DNA from: Ampullaceana balthica
Lineage: Eukaryota > Mollusca > Gastropoda > Lymnaeidae
Direction of reading: 5' to 3'
Assembly: GCA_944989445.1 (NCBI GenBank)
Contig: CALYLW010000212.1
Span: 832,001-896,000 of the forward strand
Length of the DNA: 64,000 bases
This document shows positions 63,731 through 64,000 of the stretch, one piece after another (positions within the stretch are counted from its first letter, which is position 1; each line of letters starts with the position of its first letter). The notes below the pieces were generated by a model. That model saw nothing but the letters and a program-made list of their open reading frames with translations. It made no database searches and was not told where the DNA came from. Both the position numbers and the translations under genes were made by a program.

Positions 63731-64000
63731 ATTGAAAAAAATATCGTTACTGTTAAAGACGGAAATTGATTTTATATAGGAGTTATATGCACGGACCTAA
63801 GAATGTGGGTAATAAGTTAAACAGTTATTTTTATATTGAGGGCAGCTTTCTGACCTTTTGAAAGGTACCTTTCATTGACCGCGGTAGGAGTCTATAATAT
63901 CGTCCAACCCTTGGTGGCATAAGCACCATAGCTTAGCAACTGTTTTTATACTGTATGCATAAATTAAACTAAACCAGCAGGATAAAGTTTAAGCTCAAAC
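63731..64000. other. Downstream of the stop; duplicated intron-tail sequence
   Basis: Sequence at about 63,925-63,975 (CATAGCTTAGCAACTG, TGCATAAATTAAAC) resembles 63,507-63,552 just upstream of exon 25 (TATAGCTTAGCCACAG, TGCATAAATTAAGC). The window ends before any further exon can be seen. Confidence 0.5.

Noticed and set aside
3618..63730. Naming the gene after snail parasite-resistance loci
   Set aside because: A membrane protein with lectin-like and EGF-like modules is suggestive, but nothing in the sequence ties it to any named resistance gene.

Overview
The window is AT-rich eukaryotic DNA with consensus GT-AG introns and dense transposon debris. The EGF-like module style (W-F/W-G-x-x-C), the galactose-binding-like modules attached to it, and the retroelement types suggest a mollusc, most likely a pulmonate freshwater gastropod of the Biomphalaria/Bulinus kind. 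That placement is inference. I see no bacterial operon, no CRISPR array and no intact tRNA or rRNA gene.

One large plus-strand gene explains nearly all host coding sequence. I assembled 25 exons by matching acceptor/donor sites and reading phase, from a signal-peptide ATG at 3618 to a TGA at 63728-63730, with introns up to 11.6 kb. Every internal junction through exon 23 is phase 1, so these cassettes can be added, lost or skipped without breaking the frame. The order is: signal peptide; 8-Cys EGF-like module; a four-exon lectin-like block ending in an F5/8C/F-type-lectin-like fold (exons 3-6); EGF-like modules (exons 7-16); a possible 15-base microexon; a second EGF plus four-exon block (exons 18-22); a last EGF-like module; an RKKR stretch; and one or two membrane segments. 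The predicted product is about 1228 residues if a one-base surplus in exon 18 is discounted. It is probably a secretory-pathway membrane receptor or adhesion protein. The ligand is unknown.

The centre of the gene (26.4-37.1 kb) is an expanding exon array in which two EGF exon types alternate (A-B-A-B-A-B-A). The ancestral A+B unit is about 2.0-2.3 kb. The middle unit is swollen to 6.1 kb by a Gypsy gag fragment, a solo LTR and a LINE. The LINE's 3' tail also sits in front of another A exon at a constant 6085-bp offset, which is evidence of sequence transfer between units. A 1.55-kb inverted repeat (24,431-25,980 and 37,862-39,426) brackets the array closely.

Transposons by region: 0-3.5 kb, a decayed hAT transposase and a 5'-truncated LINE with an 11-bp target duplication. 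4.4-5.5 and 53.9-56.4 kb, arrays of a ~320-bp repeat. 6.8-9.7 kb, minus-strand RT/RNase H and RT-tail remains. 15.2-17.35 kb, a LINE interrupted by a solo LTR. 17.4-18.7 kb, another LINE relic. 28.3-34.5 kb, Gypsy, solo LTR and LINE inside the array. 46.6 kb, a tRNA-derived SINE. 48.3-50.5 kb, a LINE with twin-priming geometry and a further decayed RT. 51.3-53 kb, a second hAT relic. 59.8-61.3 kb, a hAT-like palindromic element with a BED finger. 61.4-63.0 kb, a ~490-bp tandem array. I see nothing recognisable in the remaining intron sequence beyond AT-rich DNA and (TA)n tracts.
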